A DNA stretch of 64,000 bases from assembly GCA_014058105.1 (NCBI GenBank), contig JACGCM010000669.1, forward strand, positions 1,116,001 through 1,180,000. The letters run 5' to 3'. The notes under the pieces are model-generated. The model saw only the letters and a list, made by a program, of their open reading frames with translations. It was not told the DNA's origin and searched no databases. The DNA is from Kingdonia uniflora. Lineage: Eukaryota; Streptophyta; Magnoliopsida; Ranunculales; Circaeasteraceae. Both the position numbers and the translations under genes were made by a program. This document shows positions 1-10,529 of this stretch, piece by piece (within the stretch, counting starts at the first letter, position 1; each line of letters starts with the position of its first letter).

Positions 1-21
1 GCAAATGACGACACATTATAA

Positions 22-241
22 ATCGACAAATTATTATCAAATACCGAGTTTATTTTTAAAGCAATCGACAATAATGTATCGCCATTTGCAGTCATCAATA
101 TAAAAATATACAATTATATTATCGAAAACATGGTGATCGACATTACTGTATGCCATCATATTGTCAATATTAATGGGCATCGACAAATGAGTTGTTGGTG
201 GATGCATTTCATACTAAAAAAATACTAACAAAATTGTCGAT
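22..241. repeat. Cluster of ATCGACAA / TTGTCGAT motifs
   Basis: An eight-base motif ATCGACAA recurs at 22-29, 64-71 and 179-186, with a near copy at 136-143 and the inverted form at 234-241, in AT-rich DNA. Clustered short motifs in both orientations are typical of the subterminal regions of some plant DNA transposons such as CACTA elements, but neither a terminal inverted repeat nor a transposase is visible here, so the assignment is only a suggestion. Confidence 0.4.
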
Positions 242-840
242 TAACACAATAATTCAGCATTAATTACCAACAAAAGTTACACCCTACTAACCTGTTCGTA
301 TTTGTTATTGAAGGCGTTTTTCAAGGTTACAAATCGTTCTAAAAATTACTACAAAAACGAGATCCTACCAACCAATAAAGCGCAATTCAATCAACCTCCA
401 ATTTGGAAGTTTGAACTCAACTTCGATCTATTGTCAAATGCAAATCTGAGAAAGGGTTTTGAAGAAAGAGAGAAAAAGAAAGAGTAGGAGAGACTGATTT
501 AAGATGAATTCACCACTAACGGAGCTTTAGCCGGTGATCACTCATCTTTTGTTGTGGTTGAGAGAGAGAAAAAGAGTTAGAGTTAGAGTTGAGGAAGAGA
601 TGTCACAATTTGAATTTCTTCCTACGTCATATGATTTTTTCTCTCATCTGAGAGACAGGTGTATGGCTACTTTTGAGTGTAGCAGGAGTATAGCCAAAAG
701 AGAGTGTAGGCGAATCCTCTCCCTGCTAGAATTACAAAAGAGAATAAAAATTATGGCAAACCACATGATTGTTATATTTACATCAATAGAAAAGTACCTC
801 AAAAATGAACTATTCAAGTTTATACAAAAATACATAAATT
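242..840. other. AT-rich stretch without recognised gene
   Basis: Short open frames occur here, such as one of 61 codons at 302-487 and one of 104 codons at 534-848 on the plus strand, but they are rich in Glu, Arg and Lys from purine-rich sequence and resemble no family I know. A purine-rich GAGA-type run lies near 455-605. I see no promoter or RNA gene. Confidence 0.5.
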
Positions 841-1053
841 TTAAGTAATATGCTTTGATATCCGATTCTTTAATTTCTCATATTGTTGAATGTTGTCATC
901 TGCTTGAAATACCATCGTGGTTCGGTCATATCCCTTGTATATATGCATGTCTATATATTTTACACACTTAACTCCTGTACATACTTCGACATTTATATGC
1001 CTACCCAGTGATTCTTGTACTTCATGTTGCGCGCAATTTTTGCGAGGTACATC
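841..1053 (-). pseudogene. Helitron helicase-like (Rep N-terminal) remnant
   Basis: Seventy codons read without interruption on the minus strand from 1053 to the stop at 841-843. The translation contains a block with HINVEVC, VKYI, then YKGYDRTTM, which matches the conserved helitron helicase-like N-terminal region of plant rolling-circle Helitron transposases (typically HINVE, K-YL-KYV-KG-DR). No Met starts the frame. Directly upstream the sequence reads CTACAG, a splice-acceptor-like end, and a GT donor-like end lies at 1157-1158, preceded by about 30 further open codons (about 1158-1260). That could mark a 104-bp intron or be chance. The rest of the transposase (Rep motifs, PIF1 helicase) is not visible, so this is a fragment. 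Confidence 0.62.
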
Positions 1054-1521
1054 CTGTAGAATGGTTAAACGTGGAATATCAATAGTTTTTGTTATTTAAA
1101 TATTATTGCTGTGAATAGTTTAAAAAAGAAAAGAAAAAAGTCAAATATAATATGTACCTGACTCATTGACAACAATTGTTTTCTTTTCTTATCATTAGTT
1201 ATCGTGGCCTGATTAACTTCAACACCCATTGTATGATAATGAACTAAATTTCCTACAATAAAATCATAATTATGTTAAAAATACATTTGCACTATCATAG
1301 ACATTTAAGTATTAATTAGAATGTGGTTAACACAAGTATTTTAAAAGGGGAAGAGTCTTGGTGAATGTAGAAGGTAGAGAGTTGGGGATCTATTGGGATT
1401 AAGTTTTACTTTTGATAAAACAAAAACTAAGCAACAAGGGTTAGATTACCCAATACCTATCCAATCTACATAAAAATAACAAAATCGAACACCATACAAA
1501 ACAGGGCTTAGTGATACCCAA

Positions 1522-1543
1522 ATATATATATATATATATATAT
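1522..1543. repeat. TA microsatellite
   Basis: An uninterrupted run of eleven AT dinucleotides, immediately followed by the GC-rich hairpin at 1547-1562. Confidence 0.95.
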
Positions 1544-1546
1544 GAA

Positions 1547-1562
1547 CCTGTGCTACGCACGG
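1547..1562. other. GC hairpin next to TA repeat, possible Helitron 3' terminus
   Basis: The sequence folds into a six-pair stem (47-62, 48-61, 50-60, 51-59, 52-58, 53-57 in local last-two-digit numbering) with one bulged T and a TAC loop. Helitron 3' ends carry a short GC hairpin a few bases before CTRR. On the minus strand the hairpin is followed by TTCATATA and not by a clear CTRR, so the terminus, if real, is mutated. Confidence 0.3.
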
Positions 1563-4500
1563 ATATTTCAATTTCTAATGGTATAACTTTGCATACCTTC
1601 AACTAATTAAAGGTTACTCAAAATCAAAACATTTACCTCAAAGGTTAGAGAAACGTTATATACTCAATTCTATATTTCAATCAATGAATTTAAACCAACC
1701 ATGCCTAACATACTCATCGTTTCCAATTAATAAATTTCAATAAGTATAAGAAAACCATCAATTTTCAGCCGAACAACAATTTTCATCATCATCATGTAAG
1801 AAAGGAAAATAGATAAATAACGGCAATGCCCATTTGAATATCTTTATCGTTTTTTGTTATTTTCCTTTCAACCCTCCATACACTTTATACTCGACTTGCC
1901 ATTTATGGGTATGCCGCCTAGGAAGTTTTTCTTATTGAACTTTGATTCCCATATCTCAACTTTGATGTTAAGATTTAAAGGACTAACGACACACTATACG
2001 ACGATCATGTCTTGCCTAAGCTTCCGCAAACCTTTAATTTGAAAGTATAATCAAACTAGTTTGAATGCATTCTTAAATTCTTTAATAATAGAAGGCTCGA
2101 TATATAAACACACATAATAGTCAATCAAAACCACAAAAAAACTTTAAATCAATAAGGACACCTTCACCCAAGATCCCTACCAATTAAACAAAGTAATAGT
2201 TGGATAAATAAAACCATTTGTACTACATATTAGAGATGTACATTAATAATTACAGTTGTCGGGATCCTTGGGTATTTATCGCATGCAATTTTCTAGATGC
2301 TTGAGAGGAGCTCGAGAGCAAAGCTAATGAGGTGAAGACTACATCTACAATACAAAGATCAAAATCAGCGAGAATACACATACACATACAAAATGCACCA
2401 AGGAAAGCCACAAGGACTTCGAATTTAAGCAATACAAAAAAATTCATCAAACATCATTAAACTTGCGAATGAAAGAAATAATGACAAAATTATATTAGGT
2501 TCCAAAAGTAAGCCTGCCCAAAACCAATATATATTATTCACGGAATTGTCATTCCATATCAAACAATAGTTGTATCTTCAATGTTTAAGGTTAAGTAAGC
2601 ATCACAAACAAAAAGCTTTGGAACTAAGACAAATCATCAATCTACCTTGTTACCGAACGTTCCCATTTCAAAAGGGTTATAACTTAAAAATAAGAAGTTA
2701 AAGAAGAATTGACAATGTAGAAATTATTGGCCTAACACTAAATAGTCCCCATACTTATAACATGAAGTAAGAAGAATCGACCAATAAAATGCATCCTTAA
2801 TTAGAAACATGGTTTTAGAGTTGAAGGCTAAGATATTAGGTTATCTAAGATTTCCAAACCCAATATAATCACATTAACGCACAATAGCCAATTGTAAAAC
2901 TACATGTCAATACCTTTTGCAATTATAATGAAAAGAAACACTCTTAAGCTGCTATAGTTAATAATAGCCTGAAGAATCTATCAAGGTTTTAGGGAGTTTG
3001 AATATGAGATTAGTTCTGAATGTAACTTGACTTAAAGTTTGCATGTGCAGTAGATTCTTAACAATAGTTATGCCATTGAAGAATTTAAAGGAAACTATTG
3101 GGAAACATCAAATACACATGTTAAAAACTAAACTAATGCATGCAAAAATGTTTAAAAGTATTGCAAGAACAAAGACGGGTACTAACCAATGCACTCTTTG
3201 TATTCTTGTGGCTAAATTCAACTTATTGGACACCGTAAATTCAAGCATCAAATCATATAGGTTACTCCCGATTTACGATGAAGTCCATACTTGAAAATAC
3301 TATTCACGATGGACGAATGCATATAGGATTATAATTGCAAATTACCATACCTTAAATTTGTAAAGAAGAGTGCAAATTCCAGATCATGCATCCCACAAAT
3401 CTGCAACAACCTGAAAGAAATATTCAATGAGAATGTTGAATTTAAGATGAAAAGAAGATGAACTGACGATCGAAACGAATTATTGAGAGACTGAGATGTT
3501 CACTTTTTTTATTAAGTATATGCAGAGAGTAATAGATATATCTACTAACAATCATTTGAAAATATCATAATCACAATGCCACAAAGTATATAAGCAAATA
3601 ATCTCAAAAGAATAAAGCAAATATCATAATCTACTAACAATTCATCAAACTATTCCATAAGTTTCTTAGTATCACAAAAAATGTTAAATGCAGTTCCAAA
3701 TGACTCCATTCCCAAGAAAGTACACCATCAATATAAAGTGAGTTCCAACCCATGACATACTTATTTCCTTGCCATTACCAAGCTTTAATTCCTTATATAT
3801 TGCTGGTTACTGAAGGGAGCAAATACGACTTCAATACAATTATTTTTGTATAAATAACATTCACAACTTGAGTCCTCAAATAAATCACGATACCGAGGCA
3901 TGTGATCACATGCGTGGGTTTAGTCCAAGAGCACATGATAAAACCAAGAGCTCCATAAGCATATGATTCTAGCATTGCCTTCTACTTTAATATCAAGAAA
4001 AGGATGTCTAATTGTAGTGTCATTCACAATGGAGAGCATTATCTGGTTAATTTTTTTCCCATCTAAGATTATAAAGTTTCTAGACTTCCATATATGAGAA
4101 ACTAAGATGATAAGGCAACAAAAAGTACTTAAAAGACTTCCCTGATGTAGTGACAAAATCACTGAACCTCATCAATATTAAGTTACCCATTTGCCTTTGG
4201 ATCTGTGCAACCCATGAACAACTCAGCAATACTCTTTGTCTGCATCAACCTGTCATGTATTACTGTAATTATTCGTAGAAGTTGCAAAAATAAGTACCAA
4301 ATCTTTAATAAACTTTACCAAAGAACTACTTAAGAACCCATTTTTGCTTTCTATTAATCAAGAGAAGATCATGTAAAAACTTCAATAGCCACAGTTATAA
4401 AAAAAACAAAAAGAATTCGTATTGTTTATACCATAAGTTGGCATGCTGCAGAACCCAAGAATATTACATTCATCTCAAGGTAATTATACTAAGTAACATG

Positions 4501-6186
4501 AAGATGTGGGTATGTACTTGAACAGTTGAAAGAATCATTATGCTTCAACCGTCTGACAGAATGACAAAAGGGTATTGCAATTTTTTCTCCTTTCATTCCA
4601 AATCTAAAGTATCAACTTTCTAGCGAGGTTTAGTTCCAAATCTAAAGTACACCATCAATATAAAGTGAATTATACCTATAAGCTCTAATAAGAATTTGCA
4701 TCACAGGCATCACATTCTGCTTATGCGTCTATAGATGCTCTAGTTCCCAGGCAAACACAACAAAGTGCAGGAGCCAAAAAGAGAGAAAATTGGAAAACTT
4801 AGGAAATACAGTTTTCCCCGACAACAAACGATTCAATCCCTTCATAATGCCTCTTATGTTCTTCACTTTCAATTATACTTTCAGATTTGAAAACTATTGA
4901 AGTCGCTTAAGAGTTCTTTATATCGCATTCAACTAAGAAAACCTATAAAGAAGGAAAAATAATGCAAAACTTCTTCCAATATATACTCACCATTTAGGAA
5001 GAAAAAATATGTCTTTGGTTGTAACATAATGCATCGATATATGGTTGCAAGAGGCTCTAGTACCGTACACAGTGAGCAACTTTAATTAGCAAAATAATGT
5101 TATAGGCCACAAACCTTGGACATATATGGAGTGCGGTTCAAAAACATGAAAATAGGTTTGTATCTTTTCAATTTCTTTGCTTTTAGGAGAGCGGAGAGGA
5201 GAACACATAATTACATCCAAAGAAATTTGTCGTAGCATACCAAAGTGAAAAACCTGCTTCCTTAATTACATTAAGGATGTATCTCTTGAATTAGGCTAGA
5301 AATAACATAAAATAGCAAATGTAAGGATTATATCCATGTGATGCGATTGATACTAAAAAACTGAAAATCAAGAGAGAGAAAAATGTGGAAACTTACATTA
5401 ACCATATGAATTTACCCAATGTGCTTCATAAAAAGAGATCGATCACCAATTCATCGAGGTTTGGCGAAAAAACACTGTTGACATAGACAAACTGTGAAAA
5501 CAAAGACATTTTGCTGGAATCATCGTATAATCCAGATGCTTCTTGGTACATTATTTGCATAATTAAAAGAAATCATGTACCAATGTATCTCTATGAAGCT
5601 ATTGGTGAAGAAAATCAATCACTTTCGCAAACTTGTCAGTTCCTGCTATCTGCAAACAGACCCAACAATAGTTTCTAATAAATTCTCTAAACCCCAAACA
5701 ACAATAACTGATACAATCACTGTTACAAACCAAAATCAAATTTAGCTAACACTACTAACTGTTACAATCATTGGAGGTTTTCGTAACTGGAGCTAAATCA
5801 CACATTAAAATTAAATTTAAAAAACAACCCAATTATAACAACATAGAAATCAATCTAGGGTTTTGTCTAGATTTAGAAATCAAATTAAAAATTACCTTGA
5901 ATTTGGCTTGTTTGAGGATTGGAGCGTCACCAGTTGGAGTTCAATTGTTGTTAGAGATAGAAAGGGTCAACAAAGAGTAGACGATTTGATAGGTATGGAG
6001 AAACTGATATCATCATTGCTATGGGATAGAAAGAGATGCTTATTTGGTACAGAATGGGAAGAGACAGTTTGAGGAAGAGACGGTTTGAGGGAAAGGGAAG
6101 GAATTAATAAACTCTTATAAACTTATTATTACTTAAATATGCTTAGTTGGAGTTCAAGTCATAACTATTCTTTTAATGCTTGCACG

Positions 6187-6262
6187 CCACGTAGGACAAA
6201 CAATGCCACGCAGGACAAACATCACCACGTAGGACAATCAATGCCACATAGGACAAACTGAG
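6187..6262. repeat. 19-bp tandem repeat, four copies
   Basis: Four contiguous 19-bp units begin with CCACGTAGGACAA or a close variant at 6187, 6206, 6225 and 6244. The first three share the body CCAC-AGGACAA; the last ends in CTGAG. The units contain an ACGT core, but no gene follows, so regulatory meaning is not shown. A short TA run follows at 6271-6284. Confidence 0.9.
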
Positions 6263-6299
6263 ATTTATAATATATATATATATAAAATAGAAGAAAACA

Positions 6300-6976
6300 C
6301 ACACACAACTTATTGTTCTTCTTTTTTTAAGTATACATTTGAAAATTTATAGCTTAAAAATACTTCACTCACCCTAATTTCTACTATTTCTTTTACCCAA
6401 GTAAAGTTCATGGAACAATTCAAGGAGAACAATATGAAGAAAGAGATAAAACTAATTAATGAAGATAAAGAAGTAAGAGAGTTCACTCTTTTTCTTCTCA
6501 CCATAAAGCCATAATTCAAATAATTACACAACCCAAATATCACACTACTTTAACAAACAAACAGTAGTGCAAATGTTAAACATTAGGGGACACGAACTTG
6601 CCAAATTTTCTTGGTATTCTTCCCACAATATTTTTTAATCATCTTTGCCTTTAACAAAATGTTGTGCCTGTAACTGTAGATATAAAAGTTAGCGCTTGAG
6701 TAACAAAAGAGAGAAGGGTCTTGCAGCTTCTATTACGGGTGTTACAGGTACTTCGTGCCCAGCTGAGTGGTCGAGCCTAAAGTCATTTGTTGAAAAAGCC
6801 ACTTCAGAGAGATAAAGAAAAAAAGGTTATGTTGTAGATGACAATGGACAATTTGGGGAAACTAAACATAGTGGTTGGCAAACTACATGCAAAAAGAGAA
6901 GTTACATGTAGTTATTTTTTTCTTGCATGGATTGTGTTTGACACGTTGTGGACATGTGTTTTAATTGGTGGACAGG
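6300..6976. other. Non-coding stretch, nothing recognised
   Basis: AT-rich DNA between the 19-bp repeat and the copia 3' LTR. One 77-codon minus-strand frame (6310-6543) resembles nothing known. I see no RNA gene or repeat. Confidence 0.45.
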
Positions 6977-7346
6977 TGTTGTTGTAGGGATTTCATACAA
7001 TTACTATGATTAATAATAGGCTATAAAATATATTATACTAACTTTTTCTTCTGTTTTTGTAAAATCATTTGTTCTTAAGTAGAGTCTTCCCTTGGATTGG
7101 CTACAGACCTCAATGGGATGGTTTTCTGTATTGTAGTCTCCAAGAGGGACTTCCTCTCAATTTAACCTGATAGAGTTAGAGTGGTCTTCCCATTATGCCC
7201 TCAAACCTTAATAAAGAGTAACACAAGGTCCCACCTATCTTAACTTGGTGTAACAATTTGGCATAACCAATAACACCTATACAGCCTATTAACATGTGTG
7301 CTCGTGAACTGGAAGAGTAGTACCGGTATAGATGAAAAATCCAACA
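6977..7346 (-). repeat. Ty1/copia 3' LTR (probable)
   Basis: Reading the minus strand, a polypurine run is followed by TGTTGGA, the usual start of a copia LTR, at 7346. The opposite end is most simply placed at 6977 or 6980, where plus-strand TGTTG provides the short inverted repeat of CCAACA. The 370-bp size suits a small copia LTR. The partner 5' LTR was not found on the far side of the nest, so the outer boundary is not confirmed. Confidence 0.55.
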
Positions 7347-7357
7347 ATCTCCCACCC
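7347..7357 (-). other. Copia polypurine tract
   Basis: On the minus strand this reads GGGTGGGAGAT directly before TGTTGGA. This is the common polypurine tract of plant copia elements and the priming site for plus-strand DNA synthesis. Confidence 0.7.
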
Positions 7358-7868
7358 GACACTAACTCGTTTTTATGAAAAATATTTTTAGCCTAATTTA
7401 CGGCTTTTATAAAAAGTGGATGGCCATCCTTTATTTTTTAAAACCACACATGATAATTTTTCGAAGGCAATATTACATCGAACTTGACTGTTACTTTATG
7501 ACTACAAAGATTGCTAACACGGTTCACGAAATTTTTTTAGTTAGGCCTTAAGCACATGCCTAATTCATATCGTGGACATCAGGCTAGCAACCTCAATAAC
7601 TTTCAAGTATAATTTCTTTACTGGTAGAGTTTAGCGTGTGAATGGCAAATGCACACCTTAATGATGTGTTGGTACATTTTCATTAGTGTCCCTGCAATAT
7701 GTGTTAACCAGACACATGTCATTTCAATACTTAGACAAAATGTCATGCAAAGACCATCGCTTATACTGAAATGAAGACCAATGGATATGGAGCCTACCCA
7801 TATCCAGCCCAAGCAAACTTAAGAAACCTTTTAGTATTCTTTATAGGCACTTGATACTTAGATAACTA

Positions 7869-8195
7869 TCATGTGATGAAATCACTCGTATCTAAAACTT
7901 TATTGCAATTGCATAATTTAAATTGAATATGTGCACATATAATAACGAATCCAAATATAATAGCAGTTAAATAATAAAAAATTAATTCTGAATGTCGGCC
8001 AAAATAATAATCGAAAATAACTCCCACATGGATAAAGAATCCTAATGCAGTAACAGTACCTAAAATAAAATAATAAGTACTCTTACGTAAAGGAGCAATC
8101 TTCAGAGAAACTCTAGCAAAATCTAAGTCAGAGTAGCCCAAAACTATGAGCTCATCCGATCTTCTATAAACTAATCTGTAATCTCTTGTCCTCAT
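7869..8195 (-). pseudogene. Copia RNase H domain (degenerate)
   Basis: The 108-codon frame opens with a block resembling TRDYRLVYRRSDELIVLGYSD, the hallmark of copia RNase H (normally followed by SDFAG and RKSTSGY). Here SDLDF is followed by RKSTYYFILGTVTALGFF, so the RKSTSGY motif is altered. The distal AEF/EAE motif is not recognisable. RNase H removes the RNA strand during reverse transcription. It lies downstream of the RT fragments, in copia order. Confidence 0.8.
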
Positions 8196-8780
8196 TAAAT
8201 AGTAAAAAATCTTCTTGGCTGCCTGCCAGTGAATATTAGAAGGGCTATGTTGGTACCTTAATTCCTAACATCCTAATAACAAAACTAATGTCGGGTCTCA
8301 TACATATCATGCCATATGCTTTCGTCTCCTGAAGAAATCGGACGTCACTACTAGTGAGTAAAATATTATTGACGTACAAAAACAAAATTGTAAAATGTCT
8401 TCTACTCTGTTTGACATAGATACAATGATCCATTGGTATTAAACTACCTTAGATCCTTAATGTAAATGTGCTAACTCCTACGCAGAGTAGTGAGACATAG
8501 AATCCATCTCCTCCGTCATGGCATTACGCCACTAATCTGCAAAATAACTAGCCATAGCCAAACTAAAAGATATTGGATCCTCAAAATTAAATAATTCCCC
8601 TTTAACTGAATAAAGATGATAACCTGAAGAAATGGTTGAAGGCCTCTCTCTAGGGGATCTCTGAGTAGGAGCAAGAGGCTAGGCTGGAGGTGGAATGATA
8701 AGAAACTGGACAGAAGCAGGTGGAGGAAAAAATTAAAGGGATAACTGGTGCTATGACGGGATCTGAAACAGGGTTTGGAA
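8196..8780 (-). pseudogene. Copia reverse transcriptase fragments
   Basis: A frame at 8245-8433 contains DHCIYVKQ followed by ILFLYVNNILLTSSD, the copia active-site region, which is normally LYVDDILL. Both catalytic Asp residues of YVDD are replaced by Asn. After it the sequence jumps directly to MICMRPDISF, the motif just before RNase H, so the connecting segment is deleted. Further right (8516-8821) the frame is too damaged to follow. The domain order relative to integrase and RNase H is that of Ty1/copia. Confidence 0.75.
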
Positions 8781-8795
8781 TCATACTCGTCACAA

Positions 8796-9092
8796 TTAAG
8801 ATAAACGCGGAAGCATAACAATACTGATCAGAATAACAGTTGAACTCCAAGTTATAGAACCCTCTTCAAAGACAAACTCTCTATGAATAGTATTGGTAAA
8901 GTAATCTCCCTCCTCTATGAAATGAGCTTGGGTACACTTAACAATCTCCATGGGGCGAGAAGGACAATAAAACCTAAAGCTTATCGTTCTCTTTGGGAAA
9001 CCAACGAAGAAACAATTGGCAGTCCTCGAATCTAACTTTCTGATATTCGGGTTAAACAATTTTACCTTTATAGGACAGTCCCAAACACGCAA
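8796..9092 (-). pseudogene. Copia integrase C-terminal region
   Basis: The frame begins MRVWDCPIKVKLFNPN and continues with LDSRTANCFFVGFPKRT and FRFYCPS. This matches the conserved stretch after the copia integrase core (VWGCPAEVRIYNP, LDSRT, FIGYP, YRFYCP). It identifies the element as Ty1/copia beyond doubt. It sits between the integrase core remnant on its right and RT fragments on its left. Confidence 0.88.
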
Positions 9093-9290
9093 GTGATTAA
9101 GACTAGAATTTCTCCCAGTCTATAGATAATCCTGGAGTAGTGTACTGGGCTACAATACCGTGATCCAGTAAAATACTAATAAAATGGTCCTTACTGTTGA
9201 CCATCTTGATCGATCTTACCATAATACTCGTCTCCTCGATCTAACCGGGCAACCTTAATCTCTAATCTTTTCCTAGAAAAATGTTTTAGT
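9093..9290 (-). pseudogene. Copia integrase catalytic core remnant
   Basis: On the minus strand a segment near 9270-9140 reads RLDRGDEYYGKIDQDG and then, in another frame, HGIVAQYT-PG. This is the integrase core around the second catalytic Asp (normally RSDRGGEYYG) and the following HGI-AQYTTPG block. The block with the third catalytic residue (PQQNGVAERRN) is missing, and the sequence passes straight to the C-terminal region, so an internal deletion has removed it. Confidence 0.7.
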
Positions 9291-9413
9291 CGTTTGTGCC
9301 ATAATATCGAAGATAGCTCAGAACACTAGAGCGTTTAAAAGCAGAAGATGTACTAGCCATAAAATATAAACACATTATTAAAGCCTAAAAGAATGATCAA
9401 GAGATAGACGATG

Positions 9414-10529
9414 TGATAAGAGAAAAACCCGATCTTTAAATACCCCGCTCAAAGCTACGGGTGTCGTAATATAATAAGGGTAAGCGGGGGTCGAATCCAT
9501 GGGGAGTAAACGTATTAAAAATATGTTTTCCTAATTAGCTAATAAACGAATCTAAACTAATTTTGATAAAAAAGTCTTGGACTAAAACATAAATCTAAAT
9601 TACTAACTTTCGGTACGATTATAAGGAAAATTACCTAGGCTTTGGATCACCTCCGACTTAGTTTACTAAAACGATATGAAAATGGTAGCTTCTATCCGCA
9701 CGTAATTGTCATGGCTAGGTCTATTCGGGTCTAAGATCTAGGGTTTGTGGCTAAAACCCTAGGTAAGAACTTTGTTGTTCATGGACAATCGGATCTTGGG
9801 TTTATAAACTCTTTCCCATGGCTAGGTGGAGAGTATTAACTCTAGTAATCTAGAATTCTCTTTAAGCGTGAAAACAACTGAATATGGCTAATTCGGCATC
9901 TTCCTCATATCCGCAGTAACTTAGAGTTATCATGGCTAGATCTACTCTTCGTAATTACAAATTAGAGAATTGAAGATTAATTATAGATTTAAACTACTAT
10001 TAACATCAATTTAGCTCACTTCACCGGAGGTTCAATCCTTAGCCTAAGCTAAGGAGACTAGCTCTCCATTAATGGTGTTGATCAGAGCTTAAATTAAATG
10101 CATAAATTAAAAGAGAAAAAAAAAGATATTGAAAATTGTAAGCTTTATTCCTTCCTGAGATTAGGATGTGTAAAATACATAAAATTGCCCTTCTATTTAT
10201 AGGAGATAGGAGAGACTTGTTTACAATTCTGAAACTCTATCAAATAAATCCTATCTCATGTTAATCCTTGTAGAGTCATTCATCATCTTTATTCCATGGA
10301 GAAAATTTACAAGTACATTGAATATAAGCATCTTCCTTGTACCTGAGAGACTGTTGGAGATGATTTAGCTCTTTATACCTTCTATTAAATGTCTTTTTCT
10401 ACTTATTAGCTCCAACAGTGATAACTGCCTGAAAATAAGAAAATGCTACTAACATTAGAAAATAATAAATCGGGATTAACAAATTAATACTTTTAGGCGT
10501 ATTAATCCTACGTATTTCTACGTCTATCA
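9414..10529 (-). repeat. Athila-type 3' LTR
   Basis: 1,116 bp beginning TGATAAGAG and ending TCTATCA on the plus strand. It matches the split 5' LTR (22580-22779 joined to 58427-59345, 1,119 bp) along its whole length with scattered substitutions. The end near 9414 carries the motif CGCTCAAAG-TACGGGTGTCG, also present in the pol-less element at 48002 and 54022, which shows family relationship. Confidence 0.92.
10192..10203 (-). promoter_or_regulatory. TATA box in Athila-type 3' LTR
   Basis: On the minus strand the sequence reads CTATAAATAG, a strong plant TATA box, mid-LTR. The matching site in the 5' LTR copy is near 59004-59016. It would drive transcription of the element in the minus direction. 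Confidence 0.55.

Larger units (their letters stand above)
1261..6186. other. AT-rich intergenic DNA, no supported gene
   Basis: About 4.9 kb of low-complexity, AT-rich DNA. The longest frames are under 85 codons and have no recognisable family; for example 3793-3975 and 3920-4162 on the minus strand overlap in different frames. The stretch 5700-6110, read on the minus strand, looks like a pyrimidine-rich 5' UTR ending in an AAGGTAA donor-like site near 5898, so a captured or decayed gene start is possible. I cannot identify a product. Confidence 0.4.
6977..9413 (-). mobile_element. Ty1/copia element, 3' part (level 1 of nest)
   Basis: This half holds, from right to left on the minus strand, the end of the integrase core, the integrase C-terminal region, reverse transcriptase fragments, RNase H, the polypurine tract and the 3' LTR. 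It breaks off at 9409-9413 (CGATG), where the Athila-type element begins. The same five bases recur at 59346-59350, and copia protease and gag follow there, so the two halves belong to one element split by about 50 kb. Many stops and frameshifts show that it is old and inactive. Confidence 0.8.

Noticed and set aside
534..848. 104-codon plus-strand frame
   Set aside because: Composition follows purine-rich DNA, no family resemblance, and it overlaps the end of the Helitron helicase fragment on the other strand.
7869..9290. Copia and Athila as adjacent, independent fragments
   Set aside because: The CGATG duplication and the position of copia protease and gag at 59351-60420 show one copia element split by insertion.
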